DNA of 64,000 nucleotides from Endobugula sp965225895 (GTDB taxonomy: Bacteria; Pseudomonadota; Gammaproteobacteria; Pseudomonadales; Cellvibrionaceae), in NCBI GenBank assembly GCA_965225895.1, contig CBDDBR010000011.1, positions 1,984,001 to 2,048,000 on the forward strand. Reading direction: 5' to 3'. How positions within the stretch are numbered: the stretch's first letter is position 1; each line of letters begins with the position of its first letter. The position numbers were made by a program, and so were the translations under genes. Positions 44,918 to 53,243 of this stretch are shown in pieces. The notes beneath the pieces were generated by a model. The model searched no databases and had not been told where the DNA came from. It saw nothing but the letters and a program-made list of their open reading frames with translations.

Positions 44918-44953
44918 ACCTTCCACAATACCTTCCACAACATCTCCCATAAC
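44918..44953. repeat. 12-bp tandem repeat, three units
   Basis: ACCTTCCACAAT, ACCTTCCACAAC and ATCTCCCATAAC follow one another at an exact 12-bp period (44918, 44930, 44942). The first two differ by one base. Confidence 0.8.
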
Positions 44954-45096
44954 AGCTCGCCCACAATACGCCCAAGCAAGGCAGAACATTTAGTTTAAAG
45001 CCGCACCCAATTCGGTTATAGTTCGCGTCATTGTTTATGCACGACAATCAGCACCTCACATCGTGCCTTAACAAATTTCTTAACAGATCCCTAAAT

Positions 45097-45136
45097 AAGA
45101 ACCTATAACAAGAACCTATAACAAAAACCCTACAAC
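45097..45136. repeat. 13-bp tandem repeat upstream of the ftsN-like gene
   Basis: AAGAACCTATAAC is repeated perfectly at 45097-45109 and 45110-45122. A diverged third copy with one extra base follows (45123-45136). The tract ends 16 bp before the start codon, so copy number could change the leader or the ribosome-binding region. Confidence 0.85.
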
Positions 45137-45152
45137 AAGAGCCACCGAGTGA

Positions 45153-45761
45153 ATGACGCAAGATTTTGCTAACAAAAAAGCGCCTAGCAAAAAAGCTAAA
45201 CCAAGCTCAAAATCCGCCCCAAAAAAGCCAGCTAAACGTAAAAGCAACTCACGCTCCGCCAAAAAAACACAGAAAAAAGCACCGTTATGGGCATGGTTAC
45301 TTATTGGGATATGCCTTATGGGATTTGCTCTTTTTCTCAACAAAATTTCCAGTACAAAACCAACCGAAGCATCAAAAAATGACACAACACCCGTAGAAAA
45401 AAATGTTGAGAAAGCCCCTCAAGAGTCCCAAGTTCGCTTCGACTTTTATCAAATACTGAAAGGTCACGAGGTCGAAGTTGACGATAAAATCATCGACAAC
45501 ACCCCCAAAGAAAGCAATATTATTTACTGGCTACAAATTGCATCATTTAAAAACGTGGCCGACGCTGATCAAATGCGTGCGCGATTACTACTCATCAATC
45601 TCAACGCCAGCATTGAAAAAGCCGAGAACAAAAATGCACAAATATGGCACCGAGTCATGGTTGGCCCGTTTAAATCACGCTCAAAACTTGCAAAAGCACG
45701 CAGTATATTGGCCTCGAATGAGATCAATGGCATCGTGATTAAACGCAAAGCCACACCATAA
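45153..45761 (+). CDS. ftsN: FtsN-like SPOR-domain cell-division protein
   Basis: The cytoplasmic N-terminus (about 1-48) is extremely Lys/Ser/Ala-rich (KKAKPSSKSAPKKPAKRKS). One membrane helix follows (about 48-66, LWAWLLIGICLMGFALFL). Then come a short periplasmic linker and a C-terminal SPOR domain (about 128-200: IYWLQIASFKNVADADQMRA, WHRVMVGPFKSRSKLAKA) that binds septal peptidoglycan. FtsN triggers constriction at the divisome. The place between priA and hslV is the normal ftsN position. The protein is short (202 residues) compared with enterobacterial FtsN (about 320), mainly in the linker. The name is inferred from domain order plus position. Confidence 0.85.
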   Translation: MTQDFANKKAPSKKAKPSSKSAPKKPAKRKSNSRSAKKTQKKAPLWAWLLIGICLMGFALFLNKISSTKPTEASKNDTTPVEKNVEKAPQESQVRFDFYQILKGHEVEVDDKIIDNTPKESNIIYWLQIASFKNVADADQMRARLLLINLNASIEKAENKNAQIWHRVMVGPFKSRSKLAKARSILASNEINGIVIKRKATP

Positions 45762-45818
45762 ACATTGTATTCTAAAAATTCATCCCCAAATTAGTATTCA
45801 ATTTATATTTTCTGGAGC

Positions 45819-45846
45819 CTACACATGCAATGTGATTGATGTGTAG
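45819..45846 (+). other. leader hairpin upstream of hslV
   Basis: CTACACAT (45819-45826) and ATGTGTAG (45839-45846) form a perfect 8-bp stem with a 12-nt loop, 23 nt before the hslV start and ahead of its AAGG. In E. coli a stem-loop in the hslVU 5' leader is known to support expression, so a similar role is possible. There is no T tract, which argues against a terminator. Confidence 0.45.
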
Positions 45847-45869
45847 ATTCCCCTAAAAAAGGTAATGAC

Positions 45870-46409
45870 GTGGAACAATATCGAGGCACTACAATCGTTT
45901 CTGTTCGTCGCAATGGCCGAGTAGTTATCGGCGGTGACGGACAAGTATCTATGGGTAATACAGTCATGAAAGGCAACGCGCGCAAAGTCCGTCGCTTACA
46001 CAATGATCAGGTCATCGCTGGCTTCGCTGGTGGTACCGCTGACGCCTTCACATTATTTGAACGCTTTGAAGCAAAACTGCAAGCCTTTAATGGCCAGCTC
46101 ACACGTGCGGCGGTTGAACTCGCCAAAGAATGGCGTAGTGATCGCGCTTTACGTAAATTAGAAGCGTTATTGGCTGTGGCAGATAGCGAAGCATCACTCA
46201 TTATTACAGGTAATGGCGATGTTATTCAGCCAGAAGATGACCTCATTGCCATTGGCTCTGGCGGCCCTTTTGCACAATCTGCCGCAAAAGCATTACTAGA
46301 AAACACCGAACTATCCGCAGACGATATCGTTAAAAAGTCGCTCACTATTGCAGGCGATATTTGCGTTTACACCAATTACAATCACACTATCGAAGTACTG
46401 GAGTGCTAG
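45870..46409 (+). CDS. hslV: ATP-dependent protease subunit HslV
   Basis: HslV is the proteolytic core of the HslUV (ClpYQ) protease, a dodecamer with an N-terminal Thr nucleophile. The family core is TTIVSVRRNGRVVIGGDGQ, with GNTVMKGNARKVRR and AGFAGGTADAFTLFERFE. The start is GTG at 45870, 7 nt after AAAAAAGG. It gives a MEQYRG extension before the double Thr, so a short propeptide must be removed. In E. coli only Met precedes the Thr. The 179-residue length fits. hslU begins two bases after its stop codon. Confidence 0.97.
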   Translation: MEQYRGTTIVSVRRNGRVVIGGDGQVSMGNTVMKGNARKVRRLHNDQVIAGFAGGTADAFTLFERFEAKLQAFNGQLTRAAVELAKEWRSDRALRKLEALLAVADSEASLIITGNGDVIQPEDDLIAIGSGGPFAQSAAKALLENTELSADDIVKKSLTIAGDICVYTNYNHTIEVLEC

Positions 46410-46410
46410 C

Positions 46411-47745
46411 ATGTCAGAAATGACTCCAAAAGAAATTGTTCATGAATTAGATAAACACATTGTTGGCCAAAAAGAAGCCAAACGCGCCGTTGCCATTGCA
46501 CTGCGTAATCGCTGGCGTCGTATGCAGGTTAACGAAGCATTACGCCCAGAAATCACACCTAAAAACATTTTAATGATTGGCCCAACAGGTGTTGGTAAAA
46601 CTGAAATTGCGCGCCGCCTAGCTAAATTGGCGAACGCACCATTCATTAAAGTAGAAGCAACCAAATTTACCGAGGTAGGCTATGTTGGCCGCGAGGTAGA
46701 TTCCATTATTCGCGACCTTGCCGACATGTCGGTAAAAATGTACCGCAAACAAGAAATGAAAAAAGTGCGTCATCGCGCTACCGACATTGCCGAAGATCGC
46801 ATACTTGATGCCTTACTGCGTCCAGCGCGCGGCGACAACAGCGAAGAAGAAAATACAGATAAAGAAGACTCAAGCACACGCCAACTATTCCGTAAAAAAT
46901 TACGCCAAGGCGAGCTAGACGACAAAGAAATTGATATTGAAATAGCAGCCCCTAAAGTGGGCGTAGAAATCATGTCACCACCCGGCATGGAAGACATGAC
47001 CAATCAATTACAAAACATGTTTTCATCAATGTCATCAGATAAAACCAAAACCGTTAAGCTACCTATCAAACAAGCCTTTAAGCAATTAATTGATGAAGAA
47101 GCAGCAAAACTTGTTAATGATGATGACTTAAAAGCAGCCGCTATTGAAGCCGCCGAACAAAACGGCATTGTCTTTATTGATGAGATAGATAAGGTTGCAA
47201 AACGTGGCGACACCAGTGGCGGTGATGTTTCTCGCGAAGGTGTACAACGCGATTTACTACCATTAATTGAAGGCTGCACGGTAAGTACAAAACACGGCGC
47301 CATTAATACTGATCATATTTTATTTATTGCATCAGGTGCCTTTCACCTTACCAAGCCGTCAGACCTTATCCCAGAATTACAAGGCCGCCTACCTATTCGT
47401 GTAGAACTGCAAGCATTATCACCTGAAGATTTTGAACGCATTCTTACAGAACCAAACGCCTCGTTAACAGAACAGCAACACGCTCTACTAGGTACTGAAG
47501 GTGTTACCATCAACTTTACCGATGATGGTATTCGTCGCATCGCAGAAACGGCATGGGAAGTAAACGAGCGCACAGAAAATATTGGCGCGCGTCGCTTACA
47601 CACCGTGATGGAAAGGCTACTAGAAGACCTATCGTTTGAGAGCGGCTCTAATGGTGAAGAGACAGTTGAGATTAATGCCGCTTATGTCGATAAATCATTA
47701 GGTGAATTGGCAAAAGACGAAGACCTAAGCCGATTTATTTTATAA
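46411..47745 (+). CDS. hslU: ATP-dependent protease ATPase subunit HslU
   Basis: HslU is the AAA+ unfoldase that feeds substrates to HslV. Walker A is GPTGVGKTE (residues 57-65), Walker B is GIVFIDEIDKVAKRG, and the pore-loop region near GYVGREVDSI is present. An I-domain with acidic inserts (EEENTDKEDSS) lies in the middle. The C-terminus DLSRFIL is the conserved tail that activates HslV. The ATG at 46411 follows GGAG by 7 nt and gives 444 residues, as in E. coli. Longer forms reaching back into hslV are not credible. Confidence 0.98.
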   Translation: MSEMTPKEIVHELDKHIVGQKEAKRAVAIALRNRWRRMQVNEALRPEITPKNILMIGPTGVGKTEIARRLAKLANAPFIKVEATKFTEVGYVGREVDSIIRDLADMSVKMYRKQEMKKVRHRATDIAEDRILDALLRPARGDNSEEENTDKEDSSTRQLFRKKLRQGELDDKEIDIEIAAPKVGVEIMSPPGMEDMTNQLQNMFSSMSSDKTKTVKLPIKQAFKQLIDEEAAKLVNDDDLKAAAIEAAEQNGIVFIDEIDKVAKRGDTSGGDVSREGVQRDLLPLIEGCTVSTKHGAINTDHILFIASGAFHLTKPSDLIPELQGRLPIRVELQALSPEDFERILTEPNASLTEQQHALLGTEGVTINFTDDGIRRIAETAWEVNERTENIGARRLHTVMERLLEDLSFESGSNGEETVEINAAYVDKSLGELAKDEDLSRFIL

Positions 47746-47805
47746 ACACTTAACCACGTTTAAGAACGCCATTACTCACTATGCAGCAACAAATCATAGT
47801 CAGTA

Positions 47806-48195
47806 ATGGCGCATATTATGAAACCCCAAAAAATACATCTACATAAACAATCTAAAACACTAGAAATCATTTTTGGTGAACACACCTATTTACTGCCTGC
47901 TGAATTTTTACGTACCCATTCACCTTCTGCTGAAGTACGTGGTCACGGCAAAGGGCAAGAAGTTTTAGTGTTTGGAAAAATCGCTGTTGGAATTACGCAA
48001 ATTAAAGCGGCTGGTAACTATGGCTTAAAAATTATATTTGACGATGGTCATGATTCAGGTATTTTTTCGTGGGAGTACTTAGCGGAGCTTGGCGAAAATC
48101 AATCCACATTATGGCAACTCTATATCGAAAAACTACGCCAAGAAAATAAACAGCGCGACCCTCATGTAGAGGCTATTCAATTTCCGCCGCGTTAA
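47806..48195 (+). CDS. DUF971 domain protein
   Basis: A small cytoplasmic protein whose body matches DUF971, the N-terminal domain of gamma-butyrobetaine hydroxylase-like proteins: KTLEIIFGEHTYLLPAEFLRTHSPSAEVRGHG, followed by GNYGLKIIFDDGHDSGIFSWEYL. The domain also occurs in iron-sulfur assembly proteins, but single-domain members have no established function. It often follows hslVU in Pseudomonas-like bacteria, which is the case here (60-bp gap). Met5 (47818) is an alternative start. Neither start has a clear Shine-Dalgarno. Confidence 0.88.
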   Translation: MAHIMKPQKIHLHKQSKTLEIIFGEHTYLLPAEFLRTHSPSAEVRGHGKGQEVLVFGKIAVGITQIKAAGNYGLKIIFDDGHDSGIFSWEYLAELGENQSTLWQLYIEKLRQENKQRDPHVEAIQFPPR

Positions 48196-48251
48196 TATTT
48201 TTTCACTGCTGGGCATTCGTTATTCACGCTCTACATTTACAACCGTATTTT

Positions 48252-49433
48252 TTAAAAAATACTACCCGCTACTAATGCCATAATCACTAACAGCCACGCG
48301 GGACATCGCAGATAAAACAATCCACAAAAAGCCAATAAAGCAATAGCCACATCTGCTGTCGACATAATTGTGCTCACAAATAATGGCTGGTAAAAAATAG
48401 CAATGAGCAATGCAATCACACCTACATTAACTCCCGCCAAAATAGCACGAGCTGAGCGATGATATTGTACGCGCTGCCACACAGGCAATACCGCAGGCAC
48501 CAAAATAAAAGAAGGTAAAAAAATAGCCACGGTTGCCACCATTGCACCAAGCCATGGTGAACCCTCAAACCACAGCGCACCCACATAAGCCGCAAACGTA
48601 AATAAAGGCCCTGGGATCGCTTGCGCCAAGCCATAACCTGCCAAAAACAATTCTGAATCTACCGTACTATGACTTATTGCTTCTTGCTGCAGCACAGGTA
48701 ACACCACATGCCCACCGCCAAACACTAATGCTCCCGAGCGATACATGCTATCTACCAAAGAAACTAAGGGGTGCTCTATCTGTACAGACAATACCGCCAA
48801 TACAATAAAGCTACCCACAAATACAATACTGCCTATAAGCAAAGATCGATACCGTAACGGCGGCAAGCACACATCATCCACCTCGATAGGCTGAGGCTTC
48901 AAATAATAGAAACCTATACCGCCCATCACCACCAATACCGCTAATTGAGTCACACCCGTAGGCACCACCAATAACACCGCTGCCGCCAATAAGCACAAGC
49001 AACGCGCCACATGATTTAACAGCAAGGTACGGCTCATTTGCCAAATCGCCTGCATAACAACAACCAGCGCCACTATTTTTAAAAAATGAATCGCCTGACT
49101 AGACAATAACGCAGCATTATTTAATAAGCCCACGGCAACACAAGCCATCAATAATGCCGAAGGCAAGGTAAAGCCCAACCATGCCGCCACCGCCCCACGC
49201 CAGCCCTGCAAGGTATAACCCACCCCCAAACCCACCTGCGAACTCGAGGGGCCAGGAATAAAATGACACAAAGCCATAAGCTGCGCATACGATGACTGAT
49301 CTAGCCAACGTCGCCGCTTAACCAAATCCTCATTAAAAAAAGCTAAATGAGCAACAGGGCCGCCAAAAGACGTGCAACCAAGTCGTAAAAAGGCAATAAA
49401 TATATGAATAACCGAGGGCGTTGAAGCTGTCAT
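48252..49433 (-). CDS. chrA: ChrA-type chromate transporter
   Basis: This is a long-chain CHR-family protein with two homologous halves and about ten to twelve membrane helices. Half one has FLRLGCTSFGGPVAHLAFF and LCHFIPGPSSSQVGLGVGY. Half two has ALVFGGGHVVLPVL and LAQAIPGPLFTFAAYVG. These FGGP/PGP repeats define the family, which exports chromate by proton-linked transport in studied members; many relatives have unknown physiological anions. I start at the ATG at 49433 (393 residues). An upstream in-frame start adds a Cys-rich, non-family leader. It converges with the DUF971 gene. No chrB or other resistance gene is nearby. Confidence 0.9.
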   Translation of the reverse strand: MTASTPSVIHIFIAFLRLGCTSFGGPVAHLAFFNEDLVKRRRWLDQSSYAQLMALCHFIPGPSSSQVGLGVGYTLQGWRGAVAAWLGFTLPSALLMACVAVGLLNNAALLSSQAIHFLKIVALVVVMQAIWQMSRTLLLNHVARCLCLLAAAVLLVVPTGVTQLAVLVVMGGIGFYYLKPQPIEVDDVCLPPLRYRSLLIGSIVFVGSFIVLAVLSVQIEHPLVSLVDSMYRSGALVFGGGHVVLPVLQQEAISHSTVDSELFLAGYGLAQAIPGPLFTFAAYVGALWFEGSPWLGAMVATVAIFLPSFILVPAVLPVWQRVQYHRSARAILAGVNVGVIALLIAIFYQPLFVSTIMSTADVAIALLAFCGLFYLRCPAWLLVIMALVAGSIF

Positions 49434-49621
49434 GAATGTATATAGTCGATAGTAATAGTGCTGTCTTGTAGCGCGTAGTATAACGAACTTATATGACATT
49501 TCAGTGTTTAAAACACAACACGATCGCACGGCATCACACGAGATACACTGACAAAACAATCAACAAATAAGGTATGATATGCGCTTTATAAGCGTAGTGA
49601 GAAACGAAAGAGACTCAATTC

Positions 49622-49990
49622 ATGTCAGCCTATAACCAAACACCCAATCATTTTGTACGCTTATACAAAGCCACTGGATATTCATTAGCAGGGCTACGAT
49701 CTACATTTAAATACGAGCAGGCCTTTCGACTCGAGATTTATCTTTCAATAATATTGATTCCGCTAGCTATATGGCTGTCACATAGCCCTATTGAGCTTGT
49801 CTTATTGATTGGTAGCTGGGTATTGGTGATGATTGTCGAGCTACTCAACAGTGCGATAGAAGCCACCGTTGATCGCATAGGGTCTGAAATGCACGAACTC
49901 TCTGGGCGCGCCAAAGATATCGGCTCTGCCGCTGTTATGATCAGCGTCTTATTATCTCTTTTTACTTGGCTCACCATTCTTTTATTTTAA
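49622..49990 (+). CDS. dgkA: diacylglycerol kinase
   Basis: DgkA phosphorylates diacylglycerol formed during membrane-derived glycan turnover, at the inner membrane. It is a small trimeric enzyme with three membrane helices. The protein has the amphipathic N-terminus with TGYSLAGLRSTFKYEQAFRLE, and the catalytic signature VELLNSAIEATVDRIG (Glu, Asn and Asp of the active site). The helices are about 40-57, 60-80 and 100-120. The length of 122 residues is typical. It lies 15 bp before ubiE on the same strand, so it may be the first gene of that transcript. Confidence 0.96.
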   Translation: MSAYNQTPNHFVRLYKATGYSLAGLRSTFKYEQAFRLEIYLSIILIPLAIWLSHSPIELVLLIGSWVLVMIVELLNSAIEATVDRIGSEMHELSGRAKDIGSAAVMISVLLSLFTWLTILLF

Positions 49991-50005
49991 CAATAGCGCA
50001 CGATT

Positions 50006-50755
50006 ATGACTGAAAAAAACACTACGCATTTTGGCTTTGAAGAAGTCAACGTTAACGATAAGGCCAACCGTGTAGCGGGTGTATTCCACTCGGTAGCCAG
50101 TAAATACGATCTCATGAACGATCTTATGTCGGGTGGTGTTCACCGCCTATGGAAACGCTTTACTATCGAGCTCTCCGCAGTACGTAAAGGCCATAAAGTA
50201 CTCGATATTGCCGGTGGCACAGGAGATTTAGCGTATCAATTTTCTAAATTAGTAGGCGACGAAGGGCAAGTTATATTATCGGATATCAATTCATCCATGC
50301 TCAATGTTGGCCGCGACCGTCTTATCGATAGAGGCGTGAACCAAAACGTACAATACGTACAGCTTGACGCACAACACATCCCCTTTGAAGACAACAGCTT
50401 TGACTGTGTCACTATTGCGTTTGGCTTACGCAATGTCACCGATAAAGACCTCGCCCTACGCTCTATTTTACGTGTTTTAAAACCGGGTGGGCGTCTATTG
50501 GTATTAGAGTTCTCTAAGCCTCGTAACAAATTACTCGAAAAAGTTTACGATGAATATTCCTTTCGTTTACTGCCTGCCATTGGCAAACTAGTCACTAATG
50601 ACGCCGACAGTTACCGTTATTTAGCAGAATCAATTCGCATGCACCCCGATCAACAAACCTTAAAAGGCATGATGGATAACGCGGGCTTTATTGATACTGA
50701 ATACCACAATATGACTGGTGGCATCGTAGCATTGCACAAAGGAATCAAAGCCTAA
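50006..50755 (+). CDS. ubiE: ubiquinone/menaquinone C-methyltransferase
   Basis: UbiE adds the C2 methyl group in ubiquinone synthesis (and in menaquinone where made), using S-adenosylmethionine. Motifs are VFHSVASKYDLMNDLMSGGVHRLWKR, the SAM-binding LDIAGGTGDLAYQF, and the UbiE stretch VTIAFGLRNVTD. It ends with NMTGGIVALHKGIKA. The length of 249 residues is normal. The next gene, ubiJ, starts right at the next base after its stop codon. The ubiE-ubiJ-ubiB order is characteristic of gammaproteobacteria. Confidence 0.98.
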   Translation: MTEKNTTHFGFEEVNVNDKANRVAGVFHSVASKYDLMNDLMSGGVHRLWKRFTIELSAVRKGHKVLDIAGGTGDLAYQFSKLVGDEGQVILSDINSSMLNVGRDRLIDRGVNQNVQYVQLDAQHIPFEDNSFDCVTIAFGLRNVTDKDLALRSILRVLKPGGRLLVLEFSKPRNKLLEKVYDEYSFRLLPAIGKLVTNDADSYRYLAESIRMHPDQQTLKGMMDNAGFIDTEYHNMTGGIVALHKGIKA

Positions 50756-51415
50756 ATGTCTGCTACAGATACATCGCATGACCACGACCCTACATATATA
50801 CAGGCCGTTATTGCAGCCATAGAAACAAGCATCAATACTGCCTTACGCTATGACCCTGCTAGCCAACAAAAAATCGCGGCCATCAACGATATTTTAGCCA
50901 TTGAGAGCACCCTGCCTCACCTATGCCTATATATGCATGGGCAAGCAGGAGGCATTCGCGTATTGGCTCACTGTGAAGCTCCTATAAGTACACAACTTAC
51001 AGGTTCGCCCCTCGCGCTTCTCAACCTACTGAAACAACCCTCCACACTCGCTAATAGTGGTGTCACACTCGTAGGCAGCACGGCATTATTGCAGCAATGG
51101 CAAAGCATCTTACAATCGCTTGATATTGATTGGGAGGATGCGATCAGCCAAGTACTTGGGGATATTGCAGGGCCTTTAAGCGCAACGGGCATTCGCAACA
51201 CAGCACAATACGTAAAAGCACAAGCCAAAGAACACGCTCGATTGATCGCCGAATACCTACCCGAAGAAGCTCAGATGGTCCCTAGCAAACCAGAAGTGGA
51301 TAGGTTTCTTGACCACGTTGACCAACTCAAACTGCGTGTTGATCGCATTAACGCTCGCATACAAGCATTGCACGACACCCTACAACAACCAACGGAATCA
51401 GGAAGCGCAACATGA
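50756..51415 (+). CDS. ubiJ: ubiquinone biosynthesis accessory factor UbiJ (SCP2 domain)
   Basis: UbiJ is a lipid-binding accessory protein that forms a complex with UbiK and organises the soluble ubiquinone synthesis metabolon. Residues of about 15-115 match an SCP2/sterol-carrier fold (IHT-like core with LCLYMHGQAGGIRVLAHCEAP, LTGSPLALLNLL). The C-terminal part (about 170-215) is a coiled coil (VDRFLDHVDQLKLRVDRINAR), as expected for UbiJ. The sequence identity of the family is low, so the name rests on fold pattern and on its place between ubiE and ubiB. It overlaps ubiB by 4 bp. Confidence 0.93.
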   Translation: MSATDTSHDHDPTYIQAVIAAIETSINTALRYDPASQQKIAAINDILAIESTLPHLCLYMHGQAGGIRVLAHCEAPISTQLTGSPLALLNLLKQPSTLANSGVTLVGSTALLQQWQSILQSLDIDWEDAISQVLGDIAGPLSATGIRNTAQYVKAQAKEHARLIAEYLPEEAQMVPSKPEVDRFLDHVDQLKLRVDRINARIQALHDTLQQPTESGSAT

Positions 51416-53040
51416 CCGCTTTATTACGCGCCATCACCATTCTATGGATATGTTGTCGTTATCGCTTAGATACACTCACCACACAAAAGCTACCTTTAGC
51501 CTTGCGTATGGTCTTTGCATTATTTCCAGAGCCTAACTTAAACCGAGGTGAACGCCTACGCATGGCGTGCGAAAAATTAGGGCCTATTTTTGTTAAATTT
51601 GGGCAACTACTTTCAACCCGCCCCGATTTAGTACCCCACGATATTGTTAACGAGCTAGATCACTTACAAGATAATGTAACACCGTTTTCACCCACCATAT
51701 TTAAACGTATTGTAGAAGATTCGTTAGCACAGCCTCTCGATCAAGTATTTAGTACCTTTGATGAACAACCCCTCGCATCCGCATCAGTCGCACAAGTACA
51801 TGCAGCCGTGCTCAACGACGGGCAAGAAGTGGTCGTAAAAGTTATTCGTCCCGACATTCATACTATTATCGCCAAAGATATTTCACTACTCTTATGGATT
51901 GCTCAATGCCTAGAACGCTGGCTTAGTGATGGCAAACGTCTACGCCCCGTTGAGATTGTGCAAGACTACCGCAATACGATTTTTGATGAACTCGACTTAC
52001 AACGTGAAGCCGCAAACGCATCACAACTACGCCGCAATTTTAGCGAACCTAGTCAGGCATCACTGCTCTATGTTCCCGATATTATTTGGGAATATAGCAG
52101 TAAGACGATATTAGTCATGGAGCGCATATACGGTATTCCCATTTCTGATATTGATACTATGCACGCGCAAAATACCAATATGAAATTGCTGGCCGAACGC
52201 GCCGTCGAAATATTTTTTACTCAAGTATTTGAGCACAACTTTTTTCATGCCGATATGCACCCTGGCAATATTTTTGTATCACCTAATACACCACAAAAAC
52301 CACAATTCATTTCTGTTGATATGGCCATCATGGGCTCACTGAGCCGCGAAGACCAATATTATTTAGCGCGTAACTTATTAGCCATGTTTCGTCGTGATTA
52401 TCGACAAGTGGCCGAGCTACACGTACAAAGTGGCTGGGTACCTAAAAACACCAAAATTAATGAATTTGAAGCAGCAGTACGCACCGTATGCGAGCCTATA
52501 TTTCAAAAGCCACTGGCAGAAATTTCGTTTGGTAAAGTATTAATTAGTTTATTTCAAACCGCACAGCGCTTTAACATGGAAGTGCAACCACAGCTCGTAC
52601 TGCTACAAAAAACGCTACTTAATGTAGAAGGCTTAGGCCGACAGCTATATCCAGAACTCGATCTATGGGCAACCGCACACCCTTATTTAGAACGCTGGCT
52701 TAAAAACCGATTTCACCCCAAAACACTATTCAAAGAGTTTAAACGTTACGCTCCTGAATGGATGGAAAAATTACCCGAAGTACCTGCAACGTTATTGAAC
52801 AGTGTGGAATCATTGCAGCACATCACGGAGCTAGCGCCACATATTCAACAAGCGGCCAAAGACTATCAACAGGCCAAAGACAAAAAGAAACGTCGTTTCT
52901 ATATGAGCACAGCGGCTCTTATTGTTGGCGCCACTGCCATACTCAGCCAATCCCCCAGTGCCATCCACTATCTTCAAACCCTTAGCCCAATGTCTATTGG
53001 GTTAGGCTTATGCGCTATTTTTCTATGGGCTATACGATAA
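51412..53040 (+). CDS. ubiB: ubiquinone biosynthesis regulatory kinase-like protein UbiB
   Basis: UbiB is an atypical, membrane-bound ATPase/kinase-like protein required for ubiquinone formation. Signature segments are GPIFVKFGQLLSTRPDL (the KxGQ region), LASASVAQVHAA (Ala-rich loop replacing the usual Gly-rich loop), VVVKVIRP (Lys), NFFHADMHPGNIFV (catalytic-loop type) and ISVDMAIMG (DFG-like position). Two hydrophobic segments at the C-terminus (about 500-540) anchor it in the inner membrane. The length of 542 residues is typical. The start ATG overlaps the ubiJ stop (ATGA). Confidence 0.97.
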   Translation: MTALLRAITILWICCRYRLDTLTTQKLPLALRMVFALFPEPNLNRGERLRMACEKLGPIFVKFGQLLSTRPDLVPHDIVNELDHLQDNVTPFSPTIFKRIVEDSLAQPLDQVFSTFDEQPLASASVAQVHAAVLNDGQEVVVKVIRPDIHTIIAKDISLLLWIAQCLERWLSDGKRLRPVEIVQDYRNTIFDELDLQREAANASQLRRNFSEPSQASLLYVPDIIWEYSSKTILVMERIYGIPISDIDTMHAQNTNMKLLAERAVEIFFTQVFEHNFFHADMHPGNIFVSPNTPQKPQFISVDMAIMGSLSREDQYYLARNLLAMFRRDYRQVAELHVQSGWVPKNTKINEFEAAVRTVCEPIFQKPLAEISFGKVLISLFQTAQRFNMEVQPQLVLLQKTLLNVEGLGRQLYPELDLWATAHPYLERWLKNRFHPKTLFKEFKRYAPEWMEKLPEVPATLLNSVESLQHITELAPHIQQAAKDYQQAKDKKKRRFYMSTAALIVGATAILSQSPSAIHYLQTLSPMSIGLGLCAIFLWAIR

Positions 53041-53155
53041 CGCCCACCTTTCTACTTATACTTTTTTCGCACAACACCGCATCTTTTTTTATTATTAATG
53101 AATAAAGCAGAAAAAATAGCGCCATTTAATCCTTTCACGACATAAAGACATAAGC

Positions 53156-53185
53156 ATGTATTACTTATCGTGATAAGTAGTACAT
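53156..53185. promoter_or_regulatory. 30-bp palindrome upstream of the BLUF-MCP operon
   Basis: ATGTATTACTTATC (53156-53169) is followed by GT and then GATAAGTAGTACAT (53172-53185): 13 of 14 pairs match and the fourteenth is T/G. There is no T tract, and the right end touches the predicted -35 box. It fits a dimeric repressor or activator site better than a terminator of ubiB (116 bp upstream). The binding protein is unknown. Confidence 0.65.
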
Positions 53186-53212
53186 TGCTAGATCAATGAG
53201 CTTTCCTATACT
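53185..53212 (+). promoter_or_regulatory. likely sigma70 promoter of the BLUF-MCP operon
   Basis: TTGCTA (53185-53190, 4 of 6 to TTGACA) is separated by 16 bp from TATACT (53207-53212, 5 of 6 to TATAAT). It lies about 30 bp before the BLUF start codon and directly adjoins the palindrome. Confidence 0.5.
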
Positions 53213-53243
53213 TTTAATACGTTTTAATTTTATTGGATAACCC

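Larger units (their letters stand above)
44851..45152. other. priA-ftsN intergenic region rich in short tandem repeats
   Basis: This 302-bp gap holds no gene. It contains a small GGAGC/GCTCC hairpin (44892-44908) and two short tandem-repeat tracts, listed separately. I did not find a promoter that I would defend. argS, which sits here in Pseudomonas, is absent. Confidence 0.5.

Noticed and set aside
49434..49559. 42-codon N-terminal extension of chrA
   Set aside because: The residues are Cys- and Tyr-rich and unlike the family, which starts near MTASTPSVIHIFIAFLRLG.
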